A stretch of DNA of 6,232 nt from an uncultured Porphyromonadaceae bacterium (GTDB lineage Bacteria > Bacteroidota > Bacteroidia > Bacteroidales > Muribaculaceae), in NCBI GenBank assembly GCA_900554265.1, contig USGZ01000113.1, positions 1-6,232 on the forward strand, given 5' to 3'. A model generated the notes under the pieces. The model searched no databases and had not been told where the DNA came from. It saw only the letters and a program-made list of their open reading frames with translations. How positions within the stretch are numbered: the stretch's first letter is position 1; every line of letters starts with the position of its first letter. This document shows positions 6,146-6,232 of the stretch, piece after piece. Made by a program: the position numbers and the translations under genes.

Positions 6146-6232
6146 GGAGCAGGATATCAACGGTCTGCGCTTCATCGTAACCGGCGGCGCAGGATTCATA
6201 GGCACCAGCTTCACGCAGATGCTGCTCGGTCG
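6138..6232 (+). CDS. NAD-dependent epimerase/dehydratase (extended SDR), N-terminal fragment
   Basis: ATG at 6138 opens a frame that runs off the window end after 31 full codons. The start reads MNKEQDINGLRF and continues IVTGGAGFIGTSF, a first beta strand with the TGxxGxxG dinucleotide-binding loop of extended short-chain dehydrogenases. This family includes UDP-glucose 4-epimerase, dTDP-glucose 4,6-dehydratase and related enzymes that reshape nucleotide sugars for polysaccharide synthesis. The start overlaps the lipoprotein stop by 8 bases in another frame, so the gene is probably in the same transcript and translationally coupled. Only the cofactor-binding loop is visible. The catalytic Ser/Tyr-x3-Lys lie beyond the window and the sugar substrate cannot be named. 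Confidence 0.8.
   Translation, partial: MNKEQDINGLRFIVTGGAGFIGTSFTQMLLG

Overview
The window looks like chromosomal DNA from a GC-rich member of the Bacteroidales (Bacteroidota). The evidence is two well-placed TAnnTTTG-type promoter -7 boxes (both TATCTTTG) with upstream TTG elements, a long RelA/SpoT protein with a degenerate hydrolase domain, a Bacteroidetes-style LTA-synthase-like sulfatase, and a lipoprotein whose cysteine is followed by acidic residues. The family below that level cannot be fixed from the sequence alone.

Layout. Bases 2-76 (+) are the last 24 codons of an unidentified gene. A strong hairpin at 99-134 ends that gene and also the convergent operon. Bases 152-2725 (-) hold a two-gene operon. 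Its first gene is a five-helix membrane protein with an extracytoplasmic LTA synthase / phosphoethanolamine transferase (sulfatase-fold) domain. The second, 5 bases later, is a PAP2-family membrane phosphatase. The transferase reading frame is broken by one extra base near 1154-1158, which separates the last ~90 residues. Bases 2743-3083 are a repeat-rich intergenic block between divergent promoters. It holds a 14-bp tandem repeat, four GATTAATC-like 8-mers spaced exactly 10 bp apart (also forming a 17-bp inverted repeat), and a GC-rich hairpin. Bases 3133-6232 (+) are an overlapping gene chain: a long RSH (p)ppGpp synthetase, a 277-residue putative lipoprotein of unknown function, and the start of an NAD-dependent sugar epimerase/dehydratase that runs off the window.

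How the genes may work together. The minus-strand pair fits envelope lipid remodelling: a phosphatase removes a phosphate and a transferase adds a phospho-head group, as in lipid A modification. This is inferred from family and linkage. The plus-strand chain links the stringent-response enzyme to an envelope lipoprotein and a sugar-nucleotide enzyme through overlapping start and stop codons. An AT-rich patch with a perfect -7 box inside relA suggests the downstream genes may also be transcribed separately. I see no wholly new system. The least explained pieces are the phased intergenic repeats, the hydrolase-dead RSH, the lipoprotein and the possible intragenic promoter.
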